Assembly (NCBI RefSeq): GCF_001424045.1
Contig: NZ_LMQB01000003.1
Span: 62,001-126,000 of the forward strand
DNA length: 64,000 nt
DNA from: Rhizobium sp. Leaf371
Lineage (GTDB): Bacteria > Pseudomonadota > Alphaproteobacteria > Rhizobiales > Rhizobiaceae
Reading direction: 5' to 3'
The notes beneath the pieces are model-generated. The model was given only the letters and a program-made list of their open reading frames with translations. It searched no databases and had not been told where the DNA came from. Position numbers and translations under genes: made by a program. This document shows, piece by piece, positions 45,751 to 54,447 of this stretch (position 1 is its first letter; every line of letters starts with the position of its first letter).

Positions 45751-47301
45751 ATGCCTGTCATTCGCGATACCCCGGTTCCGCCCTCGGGAACGGCCGTCGG
45801 CATCGAGACCATCGGCATGACCATGCGCTTCGGCAGCTTCACGGCGCTGGACGACGTGTCGATCCGCGTGCCCGCCGGCTCCTTCCATGCGCTGCTCGGC
45901 GAAAACGGCGCCGGCAAGTCGACGCTGGTCAAATGCATCATGGGCTTCTACCACGCGACTTCGGGTTCGCTGGTGGTCGATGGTCGCGAGGTCTCCGTCG
46001 CCTCGCCGCGCGATGCCGCCACCGTCGGCCTCGGCATGGTCTACCAGCATTTCACCCTCGTCCCCTCGCTGACCGGCGCCGAAAACCTCGTCATCAGCCG
46101 CGCGGACGTGCCGGCGGTGATCAACTGGGGACAAGAGCGCAAAGACCTCGCGCGTTTCATGGAACGCATGCCGTTCCGGATCCCGCTCGACCGGCCGGTG
46201 CGCGAGCTTGCCGCCGGCGAGAAGCAGAAGCTCGAAATCGTCAAGCAACTCTACCTCGGTCGCTCCTTCCTGATCCTCGACGAACCCACATCCGTCCTGA
46301 CGCCGGCGGAGGCCGACGAGATGCTGGGGCTCGTGCGTGGGCTGACGGACAGCGGCGGGCTGACCGTCCTGATGATCTCCCACAAGTTCCACGAAATCAC
46401 CAAGTTCGCCGACGCCGTCTCCATCCTGCGCCGCGGCAAGCTGGTCGGTGCCGGCGCGATCGGCGATCTTTCCACCGCCGACATGGCGGCCCTGATGATC
46501 GGCGATGTGAAGCTTGCCGAACTCGACAGCCGTGCACCGGTTGCTGACACGGCGGACACGGTGCTGCGTCTCTCCCGCGTGAAGGCGCCGGATCGTTCCG
46601 GACTGAAGACCATCGAGATCGACGACCTTGCGGTGCGCGCGGGCGAGATCGTCGGCATCGCCGGCATTTCCGGCAACGGGCAGAAGGAGGTGACCGAGCT
46701 TCTGGCCGGCCAGCGGCCGACCTCGACCGGCACCATCGAGGTCAACGGTGCGGCCTATGGCGCGACCCGTGCGGAGACGCGCAAAAACAATGTCCGCTTC
46801 ATCCCGGAGGAGCCGCTGCAGAATGCCTGCGCGCCGCGCATGACGGTGAGCGAGAACCTCTCCTTCCGTACCTTCGACCTCAAGCCCGATGGCGGGCAGG
46901 CGATCTGGCTTTCCAAGGCCGGCATGAAGGCGCGGGCGACAACGCTCATCTCCGACTTCAAGGTGAAGACGGCGTCCGCCTCGTCGCCCATCGCCGCCCT
47001 TTCGGGCGGCAATGTTCAGCGTGCCGTGCTCGCCCGGGAACTCACGGGCGATGTCGATCTGCTGATCGTCTCCAACCCCTGTTTCGGGCTCGATTTCTCG
47101 GCGGTCGCCGAAATTCGCGCCCGCATCATGAAGGCGCGCAATTCCGGCACGGCCGTGCTGCTGTTGTCGGAAGATCTGGACGAGCTTCTGGAACTCTCCG
47201 ACCGCATCGTCGTCATCTCGGAAGGCCGGCTCGTCTACGAGACGGCGGCGCGCGGCGCCGATATCGGCGTCATAGGGGCGCATATGGCGGGGCATCACTG
47301 A
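45751..47301 (+). CDS. ABC transporter ATP-binding protein, dual-domain sugar/nucleoside type
   Basis: 516 residues with two nucleotide-binding domains as in RbsA/YufO. The first has Walker A G-E-N-G-A-G-K-S-T near residue 50, and L-I-L-D-E-P-T-S-V-L. The second is degenerate, as usual in this family: G-I-A-G-I-S-G-N-G-Q-K-E in place of Walker A and L-S-G-G-N-V-Q-R signature. Energises the BMP-type importer whose other subunits lie upstream; it is unusually separated from them by the hydrolase genes, tying uptake and breakdown into one transcript. Confidence 0.92.
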   Translation: MPVIRDTPVPPSGTAVGIETIGMTMRFGSFTALDDVSIRVPAGSFHALLGENGAGKSTLVKCIMGFYHATSGSLVVDGREVSVASPRDAATVGLGMVYQHFTLVPSLTGAENLVISRADVPAVINWGQERKDLARFMERMPFRIPLDRPVRELAAGEKQKLEIVKQLYLGRSFLILDEPTSVLTPAEADEMLGLVRGLTDSGGLTVLMISHKFHEITKFADAVSILRRGKLVGAGAIGDLSTADMAALMIGDVKLAELDSRAPVADTADTVLRLSRVKAPDRSGLKTIEIDDLAVRAGEIVGIAGISGNGQKEVTELLAGQRPTSTGTIEVNGAAYGATRAETRKNNVRFIPEEPLQNACAPRMTVSENLSFRTFDLKPDGGQAIWLSKAGMKARATTLISDFKVKTASASSPIAALSGGNVQRAVLARELTGDVDLLIVSNPCFGLDFSAVAEIRARIMKARNSGTAVLLLSEDLDELLELSDRIVVISEGRLVYETAARGADIGVIGAHMAGHH

Positions 47302-47969
47302 TGGCGGAGATCACGGCAGAACCCTTCGCCTTCCCGGCACGCTCTGGCGAGATGGCGCTCGTCGTCATCGACATGCAGCGCGATTTCGCAGAGCCCGGCG
47401 GCTTCGGCGCGAGCCTCGGCAACGACGTTTCCCGCATCGGCCGGATCGTGCCGGACGTGAAACGCCTAATCGAGGGCTTTCGCACCGCCGGCCTGCCGGT
47501 GATCCACACGATGGAGTGCCACCGGCCCGATCTTTCCGACCTGCCACCCGCCAAGCGCGACCGCGGTAGCCCGGCGCTGCGGATCGGCGACGAGGGCCCG
47601 ATGGGGCGCGTGCTGATCGTCGGAGAACCCGGCACGGCCATCCTGCCCGAACTCGCGCCCATCGACGGCGAGATCGTGATCGAGAAGCCTGGCAAAGGCG
47701 CTTTCTACGCGACCCCGCTCGGCGAGATCCTGAAACAGAAGGGCATCACCCAGCTCGTTTTTGCCGGCGTCACCACCGAGGTCTGCGTGCAGACGACCAT
47801 GCGCGAGGCCAACGATCGCGGCTATGAATGCCTGCTCTGCGAGGAGGCGACCGAAAGCTACTTCCCCGACTTCAAGGCCGCGACCCTCGCCATGATCCGC
47901 GCCCAGGGCGCCATCGTCGGCTGGACGGCGCATCTCGACGACATTCTGAAAGGACTGCCTCATGCCTGA
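47301..47969 (+). CDS. Second isochorismatase-family cysteine hydrolase
   Basis: 222 residues. The triad Asp (V-V-I-D-M-Q-R-D-F), Lys (E-K-P-G-K-G-A-F) and Cys ([15 protein letters not shown]) is complete, and an R-A-Q-G Gln matches the substrate region of the paralogue at 43948. Clearly related to but distinct from biuH; shorter N-terminus. It may hydrolyse a different amide such as a ureido or carbamoyl acid, or duplicate biuret cleavage. Start overlaps the ATPase stop; end overlaps the cupin start. Confidence 0.88.
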   Translation: MAEITAEPFAFPARSGEMALVVIDMQRDFAEPGGFGASLGNDVSRIGRIVPDVKRLIEGFRTAGLPVIHTMECHRPDLSDLPPAKRDRGSPALRIGDEGPMGRVLIVGEPGTAILPELAPIDGEIVIEKPGKGAFYATPLGEILKQKGITQLVFAGVTTEVCVQTTMREANDRGYECLLCEEATESYFPDFKAATLAMIRAQGAIVGWTAHLDDILKGLPHA

Positions 47970-48315
47970 AACCACCCGCGATTTCTCACCCTCGGGCGGC
48001 TGGAAGGATCTTGCCTATGAGGCCTTCCGGCAAGGCGTGACGATCCACTGGATCAAACGTTTCGATGGCGACCAGCCGGGCGTGGCGCTGCTGAAGTACG
48101 AGTCCGGCGCCTCGGTGCCGCGCCACAGGCATGAAGGGCTCGAAACCATCCTCGTTCTCGAAGGCGTGCAGTCGGACGAGACGGGCGATTATGGCGAAGG
48201 CCGCTATATCGTGAATGCGATGGGAACCGAGCATTCCGTCTGGAGCAAAGCGGGATGCGTGGTGCTGATCCAGTGGGACCGGCCCGTGACGATCCTCGAG
48301 GAGGACAGGACATGA
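47962..48315 (+). CDS. Cupin-domain protein
   Basis: 117 residues of a single cupin barrel: V-P-R-H-R-H-E-G-L-E-T-I-L-V-L-E-G supplies the first metal motif (two His and a Glu), and G-T-E-H-S-V-W-S the second His. Overlaps its neighbours on both sides, so it is part of the operon. Related ChrR-like cupins act as sensors or small metal enzymes; here it may bind or isomerise a ring-derived acid. No function can be assigned. Confidence 0.85.
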   Translation: MPETTRDFSPSGGWKDLAYEAFRQGVTIHWIKRFDGDQPGVALLKYESGASVPRHRHEGLETILVLEGVQSDETGDYGEGRYIVNAMGTEHSVWSKAGCVVLIQWDRPVTILEEDRT

Positions 48316-50126
48316 CCGGTCCATCGACACGCGAACGCCCGGCTTTCGACATCGCTTCGCTCGCCGACTTCTATCGCAAGGGCGGCAGCGTTGCCGAGAT
48401 CGTGGAGCAGGTCTTCGCCCGCATCGCCGCGGTGAACGATCCCGGCATCTTCCTGCACCTGGCCGACCGGCAGGACGTGCTGGCGGAGGCGCAACGCCTC
48501 GGCGCCTACGATCCCGAAAAACCGCTCTTCGGCATCCCCTTCGCGGTGAAGGACAATATCGACGTCGCGGGCATGCCGACCACGGCCGCCTGCCCGGATT
48601 ATGCCTACGTGCCCGAAGCCGACGCGGAGGTCGTGCACCTGTTGAGAGAAGCCGGTGCGCTGGTCATCGGCAAGACCAATCTCGACCAGTTCGCGACCGG
48701 CCTTGTCGGCGTCCGCTCGCCCTATCCGATCCCGAAAAACGCCATCGATCCCGCGCTCGTGCCCGGCGGCTCGTCCTCGGGCTCGGCGGTCGCCACCGCG
48801 CACGGCATCGTCTCCTTCGCGCTCGGCACCGACACGGCGGGCTCGGGCCGCATTCCCGCCGGGCTCAACAACATCGTCGGGCTCAAGCCGAGCCTCGGCG
48901 CGCTCTCGACGACCGGCGTCACTCCCGCCTGCCGCACGCTCGATTGCGTCTCGATCTTCGCGCTGACGGTCGAGGATGCCTGGAGCGTGTTTTCCGTCGC
49001 GGCCCGACCCGACCCTGCAGACGCCTATTCCCGCGATTTGCCCGAGGCTTCCCGCATCGCCCCGCCCGTCCTCACGATCGGCATTCCCGCCAGCGCCGAC
49101 CGCGCCTTCTTCGGCGACACCGCGATGGAAGCGGCCTACGGGCAGGCGCTCGAAACCCTCGAATGGCTCGGCCACAGACTGGTCGAGATCCCGTTCGGCC
49201 CTTTCTACGACGTGGCGAACCTCCTCTACGAAGGCGCCTGGGTCGCCGAACGCTATGCCGCGGTCAAGGACTTCTTCGACCGCCGCGAAGACGCGTTTCA
49301 CCCGGTCACCCGCAAGATCTATGGCGGTGCGAAGACGCTGTCGGCCGCCGATGCCTTCAACGGCCTCTATGCCCTTCAGGCGCTGAAGAAGACGCTCGCG
49401 CCCGTCATCGCCTCGGTCGATCTCTTCTGCGTGCCGACGGCCCCGCGCCACTATACCGTTGCCGAGCTCGAGGCCGAGCCGATCCGCGAGAATTCGCGGC
49501 TCGGTACCTACACGAATTTCGTCAACCTGCTCGACATGTGCGGCATCGCGGTGCCCACGGCCCCTCGACCGGACGGCCTGCCGGCAAGCGTCACTCTGCT
49601 TGCCCCTGCCGGGAAGGACGCTCTCCTCGCAACGCTCGGGCAAACACTTCACGCCGCAAGCGGCCTCACGCTCGGCGCCACAGGCTGGCCGCAACCTGCG
49701 CCCGTCACTTATGAACCGAACATGTCCAACGAGCGTCTTATCGACCTCGTCGTCGTCGGCGCGCATCTCTCCGGCATGCCGCTCAACCGTCAGCTTGTCG
49801 ATCTCGACGGACAGTTTTCCCGCACCGCCCGGACATCCGCAGCCTACCGGCTCTACGCGCTTGCCGGCACGGTGCCGCCGAAGCCGGGCCTCGTGCGGGT
49901 CGCTGAAGGACAGGGTACGGAGATCGAGGTCGAGGTCTGGCGGCTGACGCCCGCCGCCTTCGGCAGCTTCGTCGCCGCGATACCGGCCCCTTTGGGCATC
50001 GGCACCATTGCCCTCTCCGATGGTACATCGGCCAAGGGCTTTCTCTGCGAGCAGGTCGCAATCGGGGCCGGCGCTGCGGATATCAGTGCCTATGGAGGAT
50101 GGCGCGCCTATTGCGCGAAAGCGTGA
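48312..50126 (+). CDS. atzF: Allophanate hydrolase (AtzF/DUR1,2-type)
   Basis: 604 residues. N-terminal amidase-signature domain with the Lys-cisSer-Ser triad (F-A-V-K-D-N-I-D near residue 80; G-G-S-S-S-G-S-A; G-T-D-T-A-G-S-G-R-I-P-A), and the C-terminal AtzF-type domain from about residue 470 (E-R-L-I-D-L-V-V-V-G-A-H-L-S-G-M to G-G-W-R-A-Y). Both are needed for full allophanate -> 2 NH3 + 2 CO2 breakdown. It is the terminal step after biuret hydrolase. No urea carboxylase gene adjoins it, so allophanate should come from biuret. Start overlaps the cupin stop. Confidence 0.92.
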   Translation: MTGPSTRERPAFDIASLADFYRKGGSVAEIVEQVFARIAAVNDPGIFLHLADRQDVLAEAQRLGAYDPEKPLFGIPFAVKDNIDVAGMPTTAACPDYAYVPEADAEVVHLLREAGALVIGKTNLDQFATGLVGVRSPYPIPKNAIDPALVPGGSSSGSAVATAHGIVSFALGTDTAGSGRIPAGLNNIVGLKPSLGALSTTGVTPACRTLDCVSIFALTVEDAWSVFSVAARPDPADAYSRDLPEASRIAPPVLTIGIPASADRAFFGDTAMEAAYGQALETLEWLGHRLVEIPFGPFYDVANLLYEGAWVAERYAAVKDFFDRREDAFHPVTRKIYGGAKTLSAADAFNGLYALQALKKTLAPVIASVDLFCVPTAPRHYTVAELEAEPIRENSRLGTYTNFVNLLDMCGIAVPTAPRPDGLPASVTLLAPAGKDALLATLGQTLHAASGLTLGATGWPQPAPVTYEPNMSNERLIDLVVVGAHLSGMPLNRQLVDLDGQFSRTARTSAAYRLYALAGTVPPKPGLVRVAEGQGTEIEVEVWRLTPAAFGSFVAAIPAPLGIGTIALSDGTSAKGFLCEQVAIGAGAADISAYGGWRAYCAKA

Positions 50127-50300
50127 CAGTCCGGCAAGGCCTCGACCCTTCGCAGGCGCGGGGGCAAACGGAGATAGCGTGACACGGCGTGCGCAATGAC
50201 GTCAGCGGCAAAGCGGTCTCGACGATGAAGGACTTTTGGCGCTGAGACGATGGTCGTTTGCCGGCTAAAAAGGGTGGCCGGTCGCAACCTCTGCTGCAGC

Positions 50301-51092
50301 CTAGACCGGCAAGGGCGCTTTGCGCATGTCCTGGAGCAGCGTCACCAGGCCTCGGGCCTGATGGTCGGCCAAGGCCTGTCCCTTGTCGCGCGTGGCTTTC
50401 GCGGCTTCGCCGACGGCGCCATGGGGGTTGAGGTCGCTGGCAATCCAGGCATAGGCATGATTGCCGGTGGCGCGCAGCAGCGCAAACGTCTCCTCGTCCC
50501 TTTCGACGACGGAGGCGAAATTCTCGGCCTTGTCCATGTCGATCGCCTGCGGGCGGAAATGAAGGATCAGCGAGGTCTCTGCATCGCCGCCATGGATGCC
50601 GAAGCGGTTCTCGACATCCGAAAACAGGCCGCCCGGCTTGCCGAAGCGGGACCACGAGGCTTTCGCGACCAGCATGCCGGCGGTCACGCGCAGTTCGCGG
50701 GCGACGATGCCCATGACCTCCTCGTTGCCGCCGTGCGCATTGACGATGACGAGCTTGCGGATGCCGGCGCGGGCGACCGACTGTCCGAGCGCCAGCCAAT
50801 GCTCGATCAGCACGGTCGCCGGAATGGTCAGCGTGCCCGGCGCATGCAGGTGCTCGTTCGATTTGCCGACGGACTGGATCGGCAGGATGCGCACATCGAG
50901 ATCCCCGGGCAACAGCGGGATCAGCGTCTTCAGCATGCCGCGCGCGATCGTCGCGTCCGTGCCGCAGCCGAGATGCGGACCGTGCTGTTCGGTGGCTGCG
51001 ATCGGCAGCAGCGCGATCGTCTCCATCGGGTCGATGCCGGTGAAATCCGTGGTCGCGAAATCGCCCCACCAGACCTTGCGCGCTGTGCTCAT
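50301..51092 (-). CDS. Creatininase-family amidohydrolase
   Basis: 263 residues from ATG 51092. The family metal motifs are complete: P-I-A-A-T-E-Q-H-G-P-H-L, G-T-D-A-T, S-N-E-H-L-H-A-P-G-T, N-A-H-G-G-N-E and G-I-H-G-G-D-A-E-T-S. Members hydrolyse cyclic amides (creatinine) or formyl-amides in flavin/purine-like pathways. ATG overlaps the ridA stop by four bases. Convergent with the allophanate hydrolase and divergent from the THI5-type transporter, it may open or deformylate another ring intermediate. Confidence 0.88.
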   Translation of the reverse strand: MSTARKVWWGDFATTDFTGIDPMETIALLPIAATEQHGPHLGCGTDATIARGMLKTLIPLLPGDLDVRILPIQSVGKSNEHLHAPGTLTIPATVLIEHWLALGQSVARAGIRKLVIVNAHGGNEEVMGIVARELRVTAGMLVAKASWSRFGKPGGLFSDVENRFGIHGGDAETSLILHFRPQAIDMDKAENFASVVERDEETFALLRATGNHAYAWIASDLNPHGAVGEAAKATRDKGQALADHQARGLVTLLQDMRKAPLPV

Positions 51093-51568
51093 GCCGCTGC
51101 TTCCTCTGCCGTCGTGGGGGTGGTGTCGCGAGGCGGCGCTGCGGCCACCACCTCGATCTCCACCAGGAATTCCTCCCGCGTGAAGCCGCCGACGATCATC
51201 AGGGTGGAGGCCCGCGGATGGTCGGCAAACAGCCGGTCGCGCACGCGCATATAGGCCGCCATGTGCTCGCGGGCCGTCACATAGGCGTTGATCCTGACGA
51301 CATGGGCTAACGTCATGCCGGCGCAGGCGAGGATGGCTTTCACATTGGCAAAGCAGATGTCCGCCTGCTCCTCGCAACCGGAGGGCACTGTCCCGTCGGG
51401 CGCTAGACCGAGCTGCCCGGAAGCGAACAGCAGCCGGGCGCCGGCCATCACCTCAACGCCATGACTATAGGCGGCGAAGGGGGGTGCGATATCCGGCACG
51501 GCCACCGGGTGGCTGGCGGAGATGCCGCAAGAGGGAGCCGCCGAGATTTCCGAAAAAATGCCTTGCAA
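51089..51568 (-). CDS. RidA/YjgF-family protein
   Basis: 159 residues if the TTG at 51568 is used; it has an AAAGAGG ribosome site at suitable spacing. The family core begins at about residue 27 (A-P-P-F-A-A-Y-S-H-G-V-E-V), so an internal GTG at 51499 is the alternative. The RidA features are present: F-A-S-G-Q-L-G, Q-A-D-I-C-F-A-N-V-K-A-I-L, and V-E-I-E-V-V-A at the end. RidA-type proteins hydrolyse reactive enamine/imine or aminoacrylate intermediates; in pyrimidine pathways (compare RutC) they process ureido-acrylate breakdown products. Confidence 0.87.
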   Translation of the reverse strand: MQGIFSEISAAPSCGISASHPVAVPDIAPPFAAYSHGVEVMAGARLLFASGQLGLAPDGTVPSGCEEQADICFANVKAILACAGMTLAHVVRINAYVTAREHMAAYMRVRDRLFADHPRASTLMIVGGFTREEFLVEIEVVAAAPPRDTTPTTAEEAAA

Positions 51569-51571
51569 TTG

Positions 51572-51610
51572 TGCATGCCTCTTTTAGTATCATCGTATTC
51601 CGCTGATACT
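51572..51610. promoter_or_regulatory. Candidate control sites between ridA and the THI5-type operon
   Basis: TGCATGC at 51572-51578 followed by CTCTTTT resembles the two elements upstream of the BMP-type operon. Eight bases on, AGTATCA and TGATACT (51586-51592, 51604-51610) form a seven-base inverted repeat with 11 bases between, LysR- or GntR-like geometry. Both lie between divergent genes. Confidence 0.45.
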
Positions 51611-51695
51611 CTACACATTAGAAGGCCGAATACCACAGATTTCATCAGCTCAACTTATTCCCGCTGCTCCCTGGCCCCAGAAGGACCCTGTCGCC

Positions 51696-52697
51696 ATGCC
51701 GAACGTCTCCGTCTCTGCATTCCTTCTTTCCCTCGCTCTCTCGGCCGCGCCGGCCCTGTCGGCGGACAAGGTCACCTTCGGCACCAACTGGCTCGCCCAG
51801 GCCGAGCACGGCGGCTACTACCAGGCCATCGCGGACGGCACCTATGCAAAATACGGGCTCGACGTCAGCATCCGCCAGGGTGGCCCGCAGGCCGCCAACC
51901 GCAACCTGCTGATCGCCGGCCAGATCGATTTCTACATGGGCGGAACGCTCGGCTCGTTCGACGCGGTGGCCGAGGGCATCCCGCTCGTCACCGTCGCGGC
52001 CATTTTCCAGAAGGATCCGCAGGGCATTATCGCCCATCCCGATGCGGGAATCGACACGTTTGCCGATCTGGCCAAGGCCAAGACGATCTTCATGGGCAAG
52101 GAAGGCTATACGACCTACTTCTCGTGGATGAAGGCCAATTTCAAGGGCTTTTCCGACGAGCAGTTCAAGCCCTACCAGTTCAATCCCGGCCCGTTCCTCG
52201 CCGACAAGACCTCCGCCCAGCAGGGCTACATCACGTCGGAGCCCTTCGAGATCGAGCGCCAGGCCGGCTTCAAGCCAAAAGTCTTCCTGCTCGCCGATGC
52301 CGGCTACGACCCCTATTCTACGACAATCGAGACGCAGACGGCGCTGGTCGAGAAAAACCCGGATCTCGTGCAACGCTTCGTCGATGCGACGGCGATCGGC
52401 TGGTACAACTATCTGTATGCCGACAACAAGGTGGCCAACGCGCTGATCAAGACCGACAATCCCGACATGAGCGACGAGCAGCTCGCCTTCTCGCTCGCCA
52501 AGATGAAGGAATTCGACGTGCTGGAATCCGGAGACGCCAAGGCGGGCGGCATCGGCTGCATGACGGACGCGCATTACAAGGACTTCTACGACAAGATGGC
52601 CGCCATCGACGTCGTCAAGAAGGACCTCGATTTCAAAAAGTCCTATACGTTGCAGTTCACCTGCAAAAAGGTCGGAATGGACCTGAAGAAGTCCTGA
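51696..52697 (+). CDS. ABC transporter substrate-binding protein, NMT1/THI5-like
   Basis: 333 residues with a Sec signal peptide (F-L-L-S-L-A-L-S-A-A-P-A-L-S-A). The mature protein has the THI5/NMT1 pattern: T-F-G-T-N-W-L-A-Q-A-E-H-G-G-Y-Y-Q-A, G-Q-I-D-F-Y-M-G-G. Family members bind hydroxymethylpyrimidines, taurine, nitrate-type or other small N-containing ligands; a pyrimidine-like ring is plausible here. First gene of an operon reaching to 57749. I saw no thiamine riboswitch in its leader. Confidence 0.9.
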   Translation: MPNVSVSAFLLSLALSAAPALSADKVTFGTNWLAQAEHGGYYQAIADGTYAKYGLDVSIRQGGPQAANRNLLIAGQIDFYMGGTLGSFDAVAEGIPLVTVAAIFQKDPQGIIAHPDAGIDTFADLAKAKTIFMGKEGYTTYFSWMKANFKGFSDEQFKPYQFNPGPFLADKTSAQQGYITSEPFEIERQAGFKPKVFLLADAGYDPYSTTIETQTALVEKNPDLVQRFVDATAIGWYNYLYADNKVANALIKTDNPDMSDEQLAFSLAKMKEFDVLESGDAKAGGIGCMTDAHYKDFYDKMAAIDVVKKDLDFKKSYTLQFTCKKVGMDLKKS

Positions 52698-52701
52698 TCC
52701 G

Positions 52702-53604
52702 ATGCGGCGGGCCCTCACCCCAGAAACACCGGATGACGCAACACCGGACGACGCAACACCGGATGCGGCTGCCCCGGCAATGGCGGGTCCGGTGGCCGGG
52801 GCCTCCTCCTCCCGCTGCGTCGTATCGCTCAGGGACGTGACGAAGCGCTTCTCCAACGGCACGCTCGCCCTCTCGCGAATGACGATGGACATCCGCAAGG
52901 GCGAGTTTGTCAGCCTGCTCGGCCCCTCCGGCTGCGGCAAGTCGACGGCGCTGCGGATCATCGCGGGTCTCGGAAGCCCGTCGCAGGGTACGGTTGACTG
53001 GCCCGCCTCGCGGATCGAACGCGACGGCCGGCCGGATGCCGATGTCGGCTTCGTCTTCCAGGAGCCGACGCTGATGCCGTGGAAGCCGGTGTTTGACAAT
53101 GCCTATCTGCCGCTGCGGCTGAAGGGCGGTTCGAAAGGCGAGGTGCGCGACCGGGTGATGGCGGCGCTCGAAACCGTCGGCCTCAAGGATTTCGCCAAGG
53201 CCTATCCACGCGAATTGTCCGGCGGCATGCGCATGCGGGTGTCGATCGCCCGCGCGCTGGTGACCGATCCGAAGCTGCTGCTGATGGACGAGCCCTTCGG
53301 CGCGCTCGACGAGATCACCCGCCAGAAGCTGAACGACGACGTGCTGCGTCTCTGGAACGAGAAGGATCTGACCGTGGTGTTCGTCACCCATTCCGTCTTC
53401 GAGGCCGCCTATCTGTCGAGCCGCATCGCCGTCATGGGCGCGCGGCCCGGCCGCGTCGTCTCCGACATGGTCCTGCCGCGACCGGAGGGACGGGAGAGGG
53501 ACGAGGCGTTTCGCCTGTCCGAGACCTATGGCGATCTCTGCCGCACGGTCTCGCAGGCGCTGGCCGGCGCGATGCATGCGCCGCCCGCCGGCGAGGGAGC
53601 CTGA
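52702..53604 (+). CDS. ABC transporter ATP-binding protein (SsuB/ThiZ-like)
   Basis: 300 residues. Walker A G-P-S-G-C-G-K-S-T near residue 75, short-form signature L-S-G-G-M-R-M-R and Walker B L-L-M-D-E-P-F-G-A-L-D are typical of SsuB/TauB/ThiZ ATPases. Odd: an extra N-terminal stretch of about 30 residues, rich in Thr/Pro/Asp/Ala, encoded by a 15-bp repeat (52726-52770). A start downstream of the repeat would match the usual family length, but the ATG at 52702 follows the binding-protein gene closely. Confidence 0.9.
   Translation: MRRALTPETPDDATPDDATPDAAAPAMAGPVAGASSSRCVVSLRDVTKRFSNGTLALSRMTMDIRKGEFVSLLGPSGCGKSTALRIIAGLGSPSQGTVDWPASRIERDGRPDADVGFVFQEPTLMPWKPVFDNAYLPLRLKGGSKGEVRDRVMAALETVGLKDFAKAYPRELSGGMRMRVSIARALVTDPKLLLMDEPFGALDEITRQKLNDDVLRLWNEKDLTVVFVTHSVFEAAYLSSRIAVMGARPGRVVSDMVLPRPEGRERDEAFRLSETYGDLCRTVSQALAGAMHAPPAGEGA
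52726..52770 (+). repeat. Three tandem 15-bp units at the start of the ATPase gene
   Basis: ACACCGGATGACGCA, ACACCGGACGACGCA and a decayed third unit ACACCGGATGCGGCT. In frame they encode T-P-D-D-A repeats ahead of the ATPase core. Likely a slippage product making a flexible N-terminal extension. Confidence 0.8.
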
Positions 53605-53605
53605 G

Positions 53606-54442
53606 ATGACCGGCGTTTCCGCAGCCGTGCCGGCCGGGCTGGCAAAGACCGCGCGCCGCCGCGACCATCTTCTCCGGCTGGCCGTTCCCGCCATCATGCT
53701 CGGGCTGACGCTGCTCGCCTGGGAGGTCTATGTCCGCGTCAACGCCGTGCCGCCCTATATCCTGCCGGCCCCGAGCCTGATCGCGCGCACGCTGGTGAAG
53801 GACTGGGGCACGCTCTATCCGGCGCTGCTCGTCACGCTGCGCATCACCTTCTCCGCGCTCATCCTCGCACTGATCGGCGGCACGCTTCTCGCCGTCCTCC
53901 TCGTCCAGTCGCGCTGGGTAGAGCTGGCGCTCTACCCTTACGCCGTGATCCTGCAGGTCACGCCGATCGTCGCCATCGCGCCGCTGATCCTCGTCTATGT
54001 CTCCTCGACGCAGGTGGCGATCATGATCTGCGCCTTCCTCGTCGCGTTCTTCCCGATTCTGTCGAACATGGTGCAGGGGCTGAAGAGCGTCGATCACAAT
54101 CTGCTCAATCTCTACGACCTGTATGGCGCGACCCGCTGGCAGCAGCTGCGCCTGCTGAAACTGCCTGCGGCCTTGCCCTATTTCATGACGGGGCTGAAGA
54201 TCGGCGGCGGACTGTCGCTGATCGCTGCCGTCGTTGCGGAATTCGCGGCGGGCTCGGCCGGCGCAGGCTCGGGCCTCGCCTTCCGGCTGCTGGAGGCGCA
54301 GTACCGCTTGAACATTCCCCGCCTTTTTGCTGCCCTGGTGCTGCTGTCGGCGACCGGCGTCGCCATCTTCGCACTGACCTCGATCCTGGCGTGGCTGGCG
54401 CTGCGGCGCTGGCACGAAAGCGCTCTGGCGCGGGAGAATTGA
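53606..54442 (+). CDS. ABC transporter permease (SsuC/ThiX-like)
   Basis: 278 residues with six predicted helices; I-L-P-A-P-S-L-I near residue 50 and the cytoplasmic loop L-Y-D-L-Y-G-A-T-R-W near residue 172 identify a single-permease importer of the SsuC/TauC/ThiX class. ATG at 53606 sits one base after the ATPase stop. It works as a homodimer with the ATPase at 52702. Confidence 0.92.
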   Translation: MTGVSAAVPAGLAKTARRRDHLLRLAVPAIMLGLTLLAWEVYVRVNAVPPYILPAPSLIARTLVKDWGTLYPALLVTLRITFSALILALIGGTLLAVLLVQSRWVELALYPYAVILQVTPIVAIAPLILVYVSSTQVAIMICAFLVAFFPILSNMVQGLKSVDHNLLNLYDLYGATRWQQLRLLKLPAALPYFMTGLKIGGGLSLIAAVVAEFAAGSAGAGSGLAFRLLEAQYRLNIPRLFAALVLLSATGVAIFALTSILAWLALRRWHESALAREN

Positions 54443-54447
54443 GCCTC

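Noticed and set aside
51577-51695. Thiamine (TPP) riboswitch before the THI5/NMT1-type gene
   Set aside because: The leader is short and lacks a CTGAGA-like THI box; thiamine biosynthesis genes are absent nearby.
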